Shown: positions 8,096 to 16,206 of the stretch, in pieces | How the letters are laid out: each line of letters opens with the position of its first letter | How positions within the stretch are numbered: the first letter of the stretch is position 1 | Assembly (NCBI GenBank): GCA_964625525.1 | Contig: CAZVEE010000034.1 | Location: 1-37,613 of the forward strand | Origin: CAZVEE01 sp964625525 | GTDB taxonomy: Bacteria; Pseudomonadota; Alphaproteobacteria; JAJFIK01 | Length of the DNA: 37,613 nt | Reading direction: 5' to 3' | Notes under the pieces: model-generated | The model's database searches: none | What the model was told of the DNA's origin: nothing | Seen by the model: the letters and a program-made list of their open reading frames with translations, nothing else | Program-made: the position numbers and the translations under genes

Positions 8096-9875
8096 TCTCA
8101 AGCTGTGTCAGCATGCGTTCGATCAGATCAAGACCGCGCTTCCAGAACGCCGGATCGCGCGGGTCAAGACCGAAGGGCGCCAAGGCCTCGTCATAGCGCC
8201 GCGTGCCCCCTGCCGAGAGCAGCGCCACATAACGCGGGACGAAGTCAGAGTCACCCTGTTCGTACACATCATAAAGCGCGTTCACGAGCCCGTCCCCGAA
8301 GGCATAGGCATAGACATAGAACGGCGCATTGATGAAGTGCGGCACCAGGCACCAATAGGGCTCATAGCCACTCACATCCAGAGACGGCCCGAGTGCTGCC
8401 TCCTGGGTCTCGCGCCACAGACGATTGAAGTCCTCCGGCGTCAGTTCCCCATGACGCCCTTGCGCGTGCACGGCTTTCTCAAACTCATAAAACGCAATCT
8501 GGCGCACGACCGTGTTGATCTTGTCCTCAACTTTGGACGCAAGCAGCAGGCGCCGGCGGGCCGGGTCACTCTCCCGGTCGAGCAGGGAGCGGAACGTCAG
8601 CATCTCGCCGAACACGCTCGCCGTTTCCGCTAGGGTCAGTGGCGTTTGCGACAAGAGCGGGCCCAGCGGCGCGGCCAATGTCTGGTGCACTCCATGGCCC
8701 AGCTCATGGGCCAGCGTCATCACATCGCGGGGCTTGCCCTGATAGTTCAACATTACATAGGGATGCGCGCTTGGCACGGTGGGATGGGAGAAGGCACCAC
8801 CCATCTTACCGGGCCGCGGCGCGGCATCGATCCATCCGCGCTCGAAGAAGTGTTCTGCATGCCCGGCCATCGCCGGCGTGAAGCCACTGAACGCATCAAG
8901 CACAGTACGCCGCGCCTCGTCCCAGCCGATGAGCGCGCCATCATCGCCTGGCAGCGGGGCCGAACGATCCCAATAAGCAAGCGTCTCCAGGCCCAGCGCC
9001 TTGGCCTTCCAAGCATAGTAGCGATGGGCCAGGCGTGGCGCCGCCTCCCGCACCGCGCTGGCGAGTGCCTCAACGACGTCCGGGTCCACATCATTGGCCA
9101 AGTGCCGGAAATGTGGCGGCTCGGCAAAGCCGCGCCATTTGTCTTCCGTCTGACGGTCCCGCACCAAGGTGTTGTAGATCAGGGCAAAGGTCGAGTGATG
9201 CTCCGTGCAGGTCTGGGCGATGGCCGTCGCCGCGTTTTCCCGCTCCGCCCGCGCAGCCACGGTCAAGCGATCCATGGCTTGGGTCAGGGTCAGGTCCTCA
9301 CCGCCCAGCGGCACCCGCAGCGCCGACGTGGTTTGGTCGTAAAGGCGCACCCAGGCACTGCGTGCGGTCTGGGCCTTCTCAAAGGACAGCCGTTCCAAAT
9401 CCCGCGACAGCCGATGCTTGCGCCCGGCACGCAACTGACGCAGCCAGGGCGCGTAAGCGCGCAGCGGATCGGTCGCCACCGCCGCCTCAAGCACCGCGTC
9501 GGGGATGTCCATCAGCTCCAGTTCAAAGAACAAGATGTCGCTCGACAGCGTGGTGAGACGCGTTTGCGTATCAGCATAGAGCTTAGACCGGGCGGGATCG
9601 GTGGTGTCGCCCGCAAAGACCAGCATGGCATAGCTGCCCAGCCGGCCCGTCAAATCCTCGATGACCTCATAAGCCCTCAGCGCCTCGGCCAGGGCCGTCC
9701 CTCCGCCCTGCGGATCTCCCTCCGGCAGCACCGCCACCACGCGCCCCTCATAGCGCGCCGCGAAATCGGCGATGAGACCTTTCAGCGTCTCCAGATCGGC
9801 CGTCATACGCGGATCCTCAAGGCCGCCATAAAGATCGTCGAGTTGCCACTCCGGCAGATCAGCAAGCGCAGACAT
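8082..9875 (-). CDS. pepF: M3 family oligoendopeptidase (PepF/thimet type)
   Basis: A 597-residue zinc metallopeptidase. The catalytic zinc motif HELGHGVHQ (HExxH) is clear, and a downstream LAETASVFGEM supplies the third zinc ligand Glu, the usual arrangement in M3 peptidases. Length and layout fit the PepF/M3 family, which cuts short peptides in the cytoplasm. The ATG at 9875 was chosen over an in-frame ATG at 9902 because a strong Shine-Dalgarno (ggaggg) lies just upstream of it. It is the first gene of a minus-strand run and overlaps the ABC1 kinase gene. Confidence 0.93.
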   Translation of the reverse strand: MSALADLPEWQLDDLYGGLEDPRMTADLETLKGLIADFAARYEGRVVAVLPEGDPQGGGTALAEALRAYEVIEDLTGRLGSYAMLVFAGDTTDPARSKLYADTQTRLTTLSSDILFFELELMDIPDAVLEAAVATDPLRAYAPWLRQLRAGRKHRLSRDLERLSFEKAQTARSAWVRLYDQTTSALRVPLGGEDLTLTQAMDRLTVAARAERENAATAIAQTCTEHHSTFALIYNTLVRDRQTEDKWRGFAEPPHFRHLANDVDPDVVEALASAVREAAPRLAHRYYAWKAKALGLETLAYWDRSAPLPGDDGALIGWDEARRTVLDAFSGFTPAMAGHAEHFFERGWIDAAPRPGKMGGAFSHPTVPSAHPYVMLNYQGKPRDVMTLAHELGHGVHQTLAAPLGPLLSQTPLTLAETASVFGEMLTFRSLLDRESDPARRRLLLASKVEDKINTVVRQIAFYEFEKAVHAQGRHGELTPEDFNRLWRETQEAALGPSLDVSGYEPYWCLVPHFINAPFYVYAYAFGDGLVNALYDVYEQGDSDFVPRYVALLSAGGTRRYDEALAPFGLDPRDPAFWKRGLDLIERMLTQLENADG

Positions 9876-9968
9876 GAGCCCTCCACAAGCAATAGGTTTC
9901 ATACATATGTGCCCCGCACCGCCGAACGCCAGCCGCGAACGGCCGCAGGGGCGTTCAAACAGGACACG

Positions 9969-10004
9969 AAAAAGCCCGCCGCCCGGGTCATCGGGGCGGC
10001 GGGC
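9969..10004 (-). terminator. Rho-independent terminator of the OmpA-like lipoprotein gene
   Basis: Perfect 11-bp GC-rich inverted repeat (9974-9984 with 9994-10004, 9-nt loop). On the minus strand it is followed by five T (9973-9969). It lies about 40 bp past the stop of the OmpA-like gene and upstream of the oligoendopeptidase gene, separating the two units. Confidence 0.88.
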
Positions 10005-10009
10005 TGATC

Positions 10010-10054
10010 GTCAGATCAGGGCCGGTCTGATCAGAGTCAGTCTGATCAGGGCGC
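10010..10054. repeat. Three degenerate 15-bp tandem units at the end of the OmpA-like gene
   Basis: Units starting at 10010, 10025 and 10040 share GTC-A/T-GATCAG at exactly 15-bp spacing. The third covers the stop codon of the OmpA-like gene (10046-10048). The array sits between that stop and the terminator. Each unit includes the palindrome TGATCA or a one-base variant. Function unknown; it may be a local duplication. Confidence 0.7.
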
Positions 10055-10939
10055 AGCGTTGGGGCGCAGCACCATCACTTCCACGCGGCGGTTCAGCGGT
10101 TCCCGCACGCCGTCGGCGGTGGGCACCGCCGGGCGGGATTCCCCGAACCACTCGATGTCTTCCACGGTCACCGCCGAGCCTTCCAATGCCTCGCGGACCT
10201 GCTCAGCCCGCCGCCGCGAGAGCGCGGCGTTATAGGCGTCGCCACCGGAGGTATCCGTGTGCCCTTCGAGCGCGATCGTCGCATCGCCCAGCTCCTGCAC
10301 GAAGTCGACAATGCTGTCGATCAGGGCTGTCGCGGCGCTCGTGAGCCCATTCTGGTTCCACTCGAAATAGATCGTAAAGCGCTGCTCGGTCGAGGGCAGC
10401 GGCAACGGCGCGATGGTCTCGCGCTGCACCGGAGCGGCCCCGCAGAGCGGCAGGATTTCCTCAAACGCGGCGCGCTCGGCGGCCACGTAGTCGGGCTGCA
10501 CCGGACCTTGCCAGCCCGGGCCCCAGTCATTGTCGTTCGCCTGTTCCAGCCAGCCGTCATAGTAAACCTGGGCTTTGGCGCAGGGCTCGGGCGTGGTGAT
10601 GCGGCCGCGCTCCAGCCGCGCCATCAGGCGGGCACGCGCGTCCTGCAAATCCCCCAGATCCTGAGGCAGCACATTCCAATCGGACGGCACCCATGGATCC
10701 ACGGTCACTCCGTCTAAGGCCGCATAGCCTTTGCGCGCCAGGCGCCCGGCGTGGTTCCATTCCACATCGATATCCCGCTCGACCTTCACCCGGCGCTGAT
10801 ATTCGCGCGCCAGATAGGCGGTGAAGTCGGTCCCGCTGACGGTTTCGTCCAGAAACGGATCCACCTTCAACGTTCCGCACGCCGCGAGGCCAAGGCCCAT
10901 CAGCCCGATCACCGCGATACTCCGGAAGACCCCTTTCAT
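10046..10939 (-). CDS. OmpA-family peptidoglycan-associated lipoprotein
   Basis: A 297-residue lipoprotein. The N-terminus has a basic start, a hydrophobic stretch and the lipobox LAAC (Cys at about residue 21), predicting outer-membrane lipid anchoring. The C-terminal third is an OmpA-like domain with the signature LEGHTDTSGGDAYN...LSRRRAEQV, which binds diaminopimelate peptidoglycan. The middle part (about 25-170) is not recognised. The domain order resembles Pal-type envelope-anchoring proteins, but the length is greater than Pal and no tol genes are adjacent, so it is probably another OmpA-domain lipoprotein. It is followed by a strong terminator and transcribed divergently from the sigma-54 regulator across a gap of about 460 bp. 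Confidence 0.9.
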   Translation of the reverse strand: MKGVFRSIAVIGLMGLGLAACGTLKVDPFLDETVSGTDFTAYLAREYQRRVKVERDIDVEWNHAGRLARKGYAALDGVTVDPWVPSDWNVLPQDLGDLQDARARLMARLERGRITTPEPCAKAQVYYDGWLEQANDNDWGPGWQGPVQPDYVAAERAAFEEILPLCGAAPVQRETIAPLPLPSTEQRFTIYFEWNQNGLTSAATALIDSIVDFVQELGDATIALEGHTDTSGGDAYNAALSRRRAEQVREALEGSAVTVEDIEWFGESRPAVPTADGVREPLNRRVEVMVLRPNAAP

Positions 10940-11397
10940 CCCGCTCTCCGTTCTTTTCGACGCATCTTACTCAGTCCCGCCCGCGCGTCCGCCAGCGCAC
11001 ATTTGGCGCTGCCTGACAGTCCCACGGGTGCCCCCCCACCAGTCGGGGCCCATTCACGGTAAACGACACCGTGCAGGGTTAATGCCACGTTATCGCACGT
11101 CCTGCACGGGTCTTATGGCTTAGAGGCCCCCAAACGGCGGTGTTTCTGGCCTGGGACGGCACAGGTCACTCCCATCGGGCGATCCAAACCGGTCATGGCG
11201 TGCCGAATCGGGCCAGGGGTTAAGCACCTCTTTACCAATTGTCCCCCACACTACCACCCATAAACAGGTGTTCGTCATCGCCTTTGAAGGGGGTGGGCGA
11301 TCCCGCCGCGCCGTTCCGCGCGCCGGTCCCGGATTCGTGGGGGGCAGGGTCTCGGAAGCGCCGCATGGCGGTTCATGTGCCATTCGCCGAGGAGACC
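10940..11397. promoter_or_regulatory. Divergent intergenic region with a 9-bp inverted repeat and CtrA-like sites
   Basis: This 458-bp gap holds no convincing gene. It contains a perfect 9-bp inverted repeat, CCGTGCAGG (11069-11077) and CCTGCACGG (11101-11109). Within its spacer is TTAA-N7-TTAT (11079-11093), and a second similar site TTAA-N7-TTTA lies at 11220-11234. Both are near matches to the CtrA box TTAA-N7-TTAA of Caulobacter relatives. I infer a regulated divergent promoter; no clear -12/-24 element was found. Confidence 0.4.
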
Positions 11398-12969
11398 ATG
11401 GCCCAGCAGATCCTCATCGTTGACGATGATCCCACACAGCGCCGTTTGATCGAGTCCGTCGTGACACGGCTTGGTTACAAAGCCATTCAAGCCCAGAACG
11501 GCAAGGAGGCCATGGCCGTCCTGTCCGATCCGGCCAAAGGCGCGCAGATCGCCCTGATCCTGCTGGATCTGGTCATGCCCGATATGGACGGGCTCGCGGT
11601 GTTGAGTGAGGTCAAGCCCACTCGCCCCACCTTGCCCGTCATCATGCTGACCGGCAAAGGCAGCATCGACACGGTGGTGAGCGCCATGCGCGCCGGCGCC
11701 GACGATTTCATGGTGAAGCCGGCAAGCCCCGAGCGCATTCAGGTGTCGATTCAGAATGCCCTGCGCCTGACCGCCCTTAGCTCTGAAATCTCGCGCCTGT
11801 CTAAGCGCCAGAAGGGCGCCATGACGTTCAAGGACGTCATCGCCAAGAGCCCAGCCATGGAGCAGGTGGTGCGCCTGGGCAAGCGCGCGGCGATCTCGAA
11901 CATTCCGATCCTCATCGGCGGGGAAAGCGGCGTCGGGAAAGAAGTGATCGCGCGCGCGATCCAGGGCGAGAGCGAGCGCTCCGGCAAGCCCTTCGTCACC
12001 GTGAACTGCGGCGCCATTCCCGAAAATCTCGTGGAGAGCATCCTGTTCGGCCACGAGAAAGGCTCCTTCACCGGCGCCATGGACAAGCATGCGGGCAAGT
12101 TTCAGGAAGCCAATGGCGGCACCTTGTTCCTGGACGAGATCGGCGAGTTGCGCCTCGACATGCAGGTGAAACTGCTGCGCGCGCTGCAAGAGGGTGAAAT
12201 CGACCCGGTGGGTGCGAAGAAGCCGGTGAAAGTGGATATCCGCTTTATCTCGGCCACCAACCGGGACTTGTTGGAGATGGCCCGCACCGGCGATTTCCGC
12301 GAGGACCTCTATTACCGCCTCAATGTCTTCCCCATTGAAGTAGCGCCCTTGCGTGAGCGCCGGGAGGATATTCCGGATCTGGTGGCTTTCTTCATCCGCC
12401 GCTTTGCCTCCGAAGAAGGCAAGACCGTCGCCGGCGCCGACCGCGAGGCGCTCGACATGCTGTGCTCCTACAAGTGGCCCGGCAATGTCCGTCAGCTTGA
12501 AAACGCCGTCTTCCGCGCGGTGGTGCTCAGCGACAATGAGCGCCTGACGGTGGCCGACTTCCCGCAAATCGCTCAATTCACGGAGACGCCTTTGCAGATC
12601 GACCCGAGCTATTATCAGGCTACGGCCGTTTCCGCCGAGCCCTCCCTGCCGGCCGAGGATACGCCCGTGCGTGCCCCCGAGCCCCTCGCCACACCGGACG
12701 GGTCCGCCCCTCTCAGCAGCCTGCTGCGGGCAGATGAGGACGGCGAGCATGTGACCGACCAGGACGGTAACCGGATCCGCATCGTCGATGAGACCGGCCA
12801 CCTGCGCACGCTGGAGGCCATCGAAGGCGAAATGATCCGCCTGGCGATCGATCGCTATGCGGGGCACATGTCCGAAGTGGCCCGGCGCCTTGGGATCGGC
12901 CGCTCCACCCTCTACCGCAAGGTCCGTGACCTGGGCCTGGAAGTCCGCGAGCAGCGCAACGCGAGCTAG
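11398..12969 (+). CDS. Sigma-54-dependent response regulator, TacA-like
   Basis: A 523-residue three-domain regulator. Residues 1-120 are a receiver with D10/D11, phospho-acceptor D57 and K107. Residues about 145-385 are a sigma-54 AAA+ domain with Walker A GESGVGKE (175-182), the sigma-54 contact loop GSFTGA (222-227, where GAFTGA is usual) and Walker B FLDE (244-247). A Fis-type helix-turn-helix (EVARRLGIGRSTLYRKV) closes the protein. A proline-rich linker of about 100 residues precedes the HTH. The architecture and wording resemble Caulobacter TacA, which drives stalk and cell-cycle genes, but orthology is inferred only. The ATG at 11398 begins the receiver directly and has gaggag upstream; the ORF stays open further upstream but without family-like sequence. 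No histidine kinase is adjacent. Confidence 0.93.
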   Translation: MAQQILIVDDDPTQRRLIESVVTRLGYKAIQAQNGKEAMAVLSDPAKGAQIALILLDLVMPDMDGLAVLSEVKPTRPTLPVIMLTGKGSIDTVVSAMRAGADDFMVKPASPERIQVSIQNALRLTALSSEISRLSKRQKGAMTFKDVIAKSPAMEQVVRLGKRAAISNIPILIGGESGVGKEVIARAIQGESERSGKPFVTVNCGAIPENLVESILFGHEKGSFTGAMDKHAGKFQEANGGTLFLDEIGELRLDMQVKLLRALQEGEIDPVGAKKPVKVDIRFISATNRDLLEMARTGDFREDLYYRLNVFPIEVAPLRERREDIPDLVAFFIRRFASEEGKTVAGADREALDMLCSYKWPGNVRQLENAVFRAVVLSDNERLTVADFPQIAQFTETPLQIDPSYYQATAVSAEPSLPAEDTPVRAPEPLATPDGSAPLSSLLRADEDGEHVTDQDGNRIRIVDETGHLRTLEAIEGEMIRLAIDRYAGHMSEVARRLGIGRSTLYRKVRDLGLEVREQRNAS

Positions 12970-12994
12970 ACCAGGTCCCACAGCCAAAAGAAAA

Positions 12995-13021
12995 GCCGGC
13001 CCCGCGAGGCCGGCTTTTTTT
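12995..13021 (+). terminator. Rho-independent terminator after the sigma-54 regulator
   Basis: GCCGGCC (12995-13001), a 6-nt loop, GGCCGGC (13008-13014) and seven T (13015-13021), about 25 bp after the stop codon. It lies between two convergent genes. On the minus strand the stem is followed by TTTTC, so it may also stop the SDR transcript. Confidence 0.92.
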
Positions 13022-13040
13022 GTCGGGGGGCTGACATGTT

Positions 13041-13895
13041 CTAAAAACCCGTCCCACGCGGATTATCAGAAAAGCGGCTGCGGATCTGCCAGCGGGTGAA
13101 GGATGGGAACAGCCGTGCCTGCCATTGCAGCCAGCGAGCCGGCCAGCCAACGCCCACATGAACAGTGGGATTGTCCTGTTCGGATAGTTTCCATACCGCT
13201 TCAGCCGCCAGCGTCGCGGGCAGCACCGGCACTTTGTTCGCCGTGAGGGCCTCGCGCGCGGTGTCGTTGCTGCCTGTCGGCACGGTGGCGAGGATGTTGG
13301 TATCGAGGAACCAGGGCTGAAGCTCGCTGACATGAATATTGTGGCGGGCGAACTCCACATGCAGAGAATCCGTCAGCCCCCGGACGGCAAACTTACTGGC
13401 CGCATAGACCGCGAGGCGCGGAGCCCCGATCACACCAGATGCCGAGCCCGTATTGACGATCTGAGCCCGGCCGAACCGCTCGGCCGTCGCTTTGAGGAGC
13501 GGGAACGTCGCGTACAGACCGTGCACCACGCCGCCGATATTGACAGCCATAATGGCGGCCGCGTCCTCTTCGGGCATCTCCTCGAACGCACCGCTGCGCG
13601 CGATCCCTGCATTGTTGAAGAAGAGATCCATCCGCCCACCGCTGGCGGCGCTGAATGTCTCAAGGGCAACGTCCCATTGCGCCCGGTCAGCCACATCGAG
13701 AGACACGCTCACACAGCGCTCAGCGCCCAGCGTCCCCGCAAGCCGCCCGAGCCCCTCCTCATCCACATCCGCCAGCCCGACAAACCAGCCGCGCTCGGCG
13801 AAATGTTCCGCCGTGGCCTTGCCGATACCGGACGCGGCGCCGGTGATGAAGAGTGCTTTGGGCTTATGGCCGTCTGAACCGTCAGTGGTGCTCAT
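13041..13895 (-). CDS. Short-chain dehydrogenase/reductase
   Basis: A 284-residue classical SDR. The cofactor motif TGAASGIG is at residues 18-25, NNAG at 94-97, and the catalytic set is Ser at about 151-153, Tyr164 and Lys168 (YAASK). An Asp at the end of strand 2 (LADVD) suggests NAD rather than NADP preference. The C-terminal tail after residue about 240 is rich in Trp and Arg and may be a membrane-contacting segment. The ATG at 13895 has ggggagagg upstream; an in-frame extension to 13940 is judged spurious. Substrate unknown. Confidence 0.9.
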   Translation of the reverse strand: MSTTDGSDGHKPKALFITGAASGIGKATAEHFAERGWFVGLADVDEEGLGRLAGTLGAERCVSVSLDVADRAQWDVALETFSAASGGRMDLFFNNAGIARSGAFEEMPEEDAAAIMAVNIGGVVHGLYATFPLLKATAERFGRAQIVNTGSASGVIGAPRLAVYAASKFAVRGLTDSLHVEFARHNIHVSELQPWFLDTNILATVPTGSNDTAREALTANKVPVLPATLAAEAVWKLSEQDNPTVHVGVGWPARWLQWQARLFPSFTRWQIRSRFSDNPRGTGF

Positions 13896-14020
13896 GGCAC
13901 GCCTCTCCCCTTTTTTGCGCAAATGGCCCGCGCTTATCATGAAGCGCTATGATGCCGGGCTGACACCCGCGCCGCAAGACGGCCAACGCAGCCGCCACCC
14001 TCGCCGAAGGACCAGTGCCC

Positions 14021-14653
14021 ATGACCCATGTCGACATCTACGGCCCGACCATCTCGACCTTCGTGCGGGTGGTGGCCATGACGGCGGTGGAAAAAGGCCT
14101 CGCCTTTCAGATCATTCCCACTGATCCCAAGGCACCGGAGCACCGCGCCCGCCATCCTTTTGAGCGCGCCCCGGCCGTGCGCGTGGACGGCGTGGCGCTT
14201 TACGAGACCGACGCCATCTGCCGGTATTTGGACGAGGCCTATGCGGGACCGGCCCTGCAACCGGACACGCCGCTGCTGCGAGCGCGGATGGTGCAGTGGA
14301 TGAGTGCGGTGCAGCACTACATCTTTCCGACAACGGAATATGGCCTGGTGATGCCGCGGGTGGTGGCGCCCATGATGGGGCGGGTGGGCGATGAAGCACT
14401 GATTGCCCGGGCGCTGCCGACGATCCGCTATCAGCTCGACCTGGTGGAAGCGGGCCTGAGCGAGGCGCCCTTTATCGCCGGAGAGCGGCTGAGCCTCGCC
14501 GATCTGTATCTTTTCTGTGTCTGGATGGCGGTGGCGCAAGCCCCGGAAGGGCGCGCCATGCTGGCCGACATGCCGTTGACGAGCCGCTGGCTCGACGTCC
14601 TCGCCGCCCGGCCCAGCGCTGTGGCCACACGCTGGCCCGGCGAGCCCGGCTGA
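14021..14653 (+). CDS. Glutathione S-transferase family protein
   Basis: A 210-residue protein with the two-domain GST layout. The N-terminal thioredoxin-like domain has DIYGPTISTFVRVV at the usual catalytic position, the cis-Pro region RAPAVRVDG and the glutathione-contacting LYETDAICRYLDE (ETDAI corresponds to the E-S-x-A-I motif). The C-terminal helical domain includes the N-capping ERLSLADLYLF. The ATG at 14021 has gaagga 9 nt upstream; a GTG at 14015 is too close to that site. The stop lies 3 bp from the convergent gapR stop. The physiological substrate is not predictable. Confidence 0.88.
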   Translation: MTHVDIYGPTISTFVRVVAMTAVEKGLAFQIIPTDPKAPEHRARHPFERAPAVRVDGVALYETDAICRYLDEAYAGPALQPDTPLLRARMVQWMSAVQHYIFPTTEYGLVMPRVVAPMMGRVGDEALIARALPTIRYQLDLVEAGLSEAPFIAGERLSLADLYLFCVWMAVAQAPEGRAMLADMPLTSRWLDVLAARPSAVATRWPGEPG

Positions 14654-14656
14654 GGG

Positions 14657-14932
14657 TCAGATCATGCCAAGCGCATGGAGATAAGTGTCGAGAACGGCTT
14701 CCTGCTCGTCCCGCTCGGCCTTGTCCATCTTGCGGATTTTGAGGACCTGGCGCAGCACTTTCGGATCAAAGCCATTGGCTTTGGCCTCGGCGAAAATATC
14801 CCGGATATCCGCTGCCAGGGCTGCCTTTTCTTCTTCCAACCGCTCCACCCGTTCGATCACCGATTTGAGCTGACCGGCGGAAAAGCTGGTGGACGCGGAC
14901 TGGGCGTCCTGGCGCAATGGTTCGACGGACAT
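14657..14932 (-). CDS. gapR: GapR-type nucleoid-associated protein (DUF2312)
   Basis: A 91-residue protein matching the DUF2312 family. After a short variable head, it reads QLKSVIERVERLEEEK, a long helix, then EAKANGFDPKVLRQVLKIRKMD and a C-terminal helical tail. This order agrees with Caulobacter GapR, a small dimer- and tetramer-forming protein that encircles overtwisted DNA ahead of replication and transcription machinery. Basic residues cluster in KVLRQVLKIRK, as expected for the DNA-contacting face. The gene is divergent from the sulfotransferase gene and convergent with the GST gene. Confidence 0.9.
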   Translation of the reverse strand: MSVEPLRQDAQSASTSFSAGQLKSVIERVERLEEEKAALAADIRDIFAEAKANGFDPKVLRQVLKIRKMDKAERDEQEAVLDTYLHALGMI

Positions 14933-15016
14933 GGAACTGCCCTCTTCTGCTGGGAACCGGCCACGCGAAAACGCGGCCCTGAGGAAAGGAGCGGGACCAT
15001 ACTCCCGCCTCCCCGC

Positions 15017-15047
15017 TTGCGCAAGCCGCCGCCCCCTCTGCTATGAT
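15017..15047 (+). promoter_or_regulatory. Candidate extended -10 promoter for the sulfotransferase gene
   Basis: TTGCGC (15017-15022) and the extended -10 TGCTATGAT (15039-15047) are separated by 19 bp, about 42 bp upstream of the sulfotransferase ATG. The long spacer is offset by the TGn extension. A second element in this 156-bp divergent gap is GGCC-a-CGCG/CGCG-GCC around 14959-14979, nearer the gapR start. Confidence 0.4.
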
Positions 15048-15088
15048 CCGCGCCATTAGCAGCAGAGTCGGCGCCGGAGACCAGCCCC

Positions 15089-15892
15089 ATGAAGCGCATT
15101 CACATCGTCGGCGCGCCGCGCAGCGGCACCACTTTGATGCAGAGCCTCATGGGCGCCTGCTTCGCCATTGACGGGGTGATGGAGAAGGAACTGCGCCTGT
15201 GGCGGGCCAAGGGGCACGGCTACAAGATCCTGTGCTCCAAGCGGCCGGGGGATGAGGCGCTGGCGCCCGGCCTGCTACCGCTCGACCCGGCGCTCCATAT
15301 CATTTACATGCTGCGCGATCCACGTGACACGGTGGTCAGCCGTCATCGCCGCGCCCCGGACACGTTCTGGTCCAACCTGGACGCGTTCAAGACCAGCATT
15401 GCCTATGCCCGCCAGGTCTGGGACCATCCCCGCTTCCACGTGGTGCGCTATGAGGACCTGGCCCATGATCCCGACCAGGTGCAGGCGCGCCTTGCCGCGC
15501 GCATGCCGTTCCTTGAGGAAACAGCGCTCTTTTCCGAGTTCCACCGCCTGGTCAGCGACACGGATGTCAAACAGCAGGCGCTGGGCGGTGTGCGCCCGAT
15601 CAACCGCAACAGTATCGGTGTCTGGCGCCGCTACCTGCCACGCATCAAAGCGCAGCTCGATCTGCACGGCCCCATTACCGACGACCTGATCGCGCTCGGC
15701 TATGAAGGCGACGATCTATGGCTGAAGGAACTTGAGGGCGTCGAGCCACGCAACGAAACCAGTCTGCGCCCGGAAGACGTTTCCAGCGCGAAACGCCTGC
15801 GCCAAGGCTTGCGCCGGCGCCTGCATATGGGCATCTACCTGGTCAAACGCCTGACCGGCGAAGTCACAGACATCCTGTTCCGCGATCCCTAA
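15089..15892 (+). CDS. PAPS-dependent sulfotransferase-like protein
   Basis: A 267-residue sulfotransferase-fold protein. The 5'-phosphosulfate loop is visible as GAPRSGTTLMQSL (about 8-20) and the 3'-phosphate motif as LRDPRDTVVSRH (about 75-86), with VVRYEDLAHDP further on, all characteristic of the Sulfotransfer families that use 3'-phosphoadenylylsulfate. These enzymes sulfate carbohydrates, lipids or small molecules. The protein lacks a transmembrane anchor and is probably cytoplasmic. It is convergent with the DUF1244 gene, whose stop lies 5 bp away. The acceptor is unknown. Confidence 0.87.
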   Translation: MKRIHIVGAPRSGTTLMQSLMGACFAIDGVMEKELRLWRAKGHGYKILCSKRPGDEALAPGLLPLDPALHIIYMLRDPRDTVVSRHRRAPDTFWSNLDAFKTSIAYARQVWDHPRFHVVRYEDLAHDPDQVQARLAARMPFLEETALFSEFHRLVSDTDVKQQALGGVRPINRNSIGVWRRYLPRIKAQLDLHGPITDDLIALGYEGDDLWLKELEGVEPRNETSLRPEDVSSAKRLRQGLRRRLHMGIYLVKRLTGEVTDILFRDP

Positions 15893-15897
15893 GCGCC

Positions 15898-16191
15898 TTA
15901 TCCCTCTTGGCTGGCCTTGAAAGCAGCCAGTTGTTCCGGGGTCGCCTCAGTCTGGTGCTGTTCCTTCCAGTGCGCATACGGCATGCCGTAGACACGCTCG
16001 CGGGCTTCCTCGCGGGTCATGACGATGCCGTGGGCTTCGGCCGCGTCACGATACCAGTCACTCAGGCAATTGCGACAGAACCCGGCAAGCGTCATCAGCT
16101 CGATATTCTGCACGTCCTTGCGGGCATCGAGATGGGACAGCAGACGGCGGAAGGCGGCCGCTTCCAGGGCTTGTTGGGTCTGGTCGTCCAT
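15898..16191 (-). CDS. DUF1244 family protein
   Basis: A 97-residue protein. The core NIELMTLAGFCRNCLSDWYRDAA, then REEARERVYGMPYAHWKE, matches DUF1244, a small family common in alpha- and gammaproteobacteria. The paired cysteines in FCRNCLS look like potential metal or redox ligands. The biochemical role is not known to me. It starts 15 bp after the stop of the upstream GGCT-like gene on the same strand, so the two are probably co-transcribed. Confidence 0.88.
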   Translation of the reverse strand: MDDQTQQALEAAAFRRLLSHLDARKDVQNIELMTLAGFCRNCLSDWYRDAAEAHGIVMTREEARERVYGMPYAHWKEQHQTEATPEQLAAFKASQEG

Positions 16192-16206
16192 GGGATATCT
16201 CCTCTA

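Noticed and set aside
11275..12987. Long open frame (570 codons) opposite the sigma-54 regulator
   Set aside because: His/Gly/Asp-rich shadow typical of high-GC antisense frames; the plus strand encodes a well-defined regulator.
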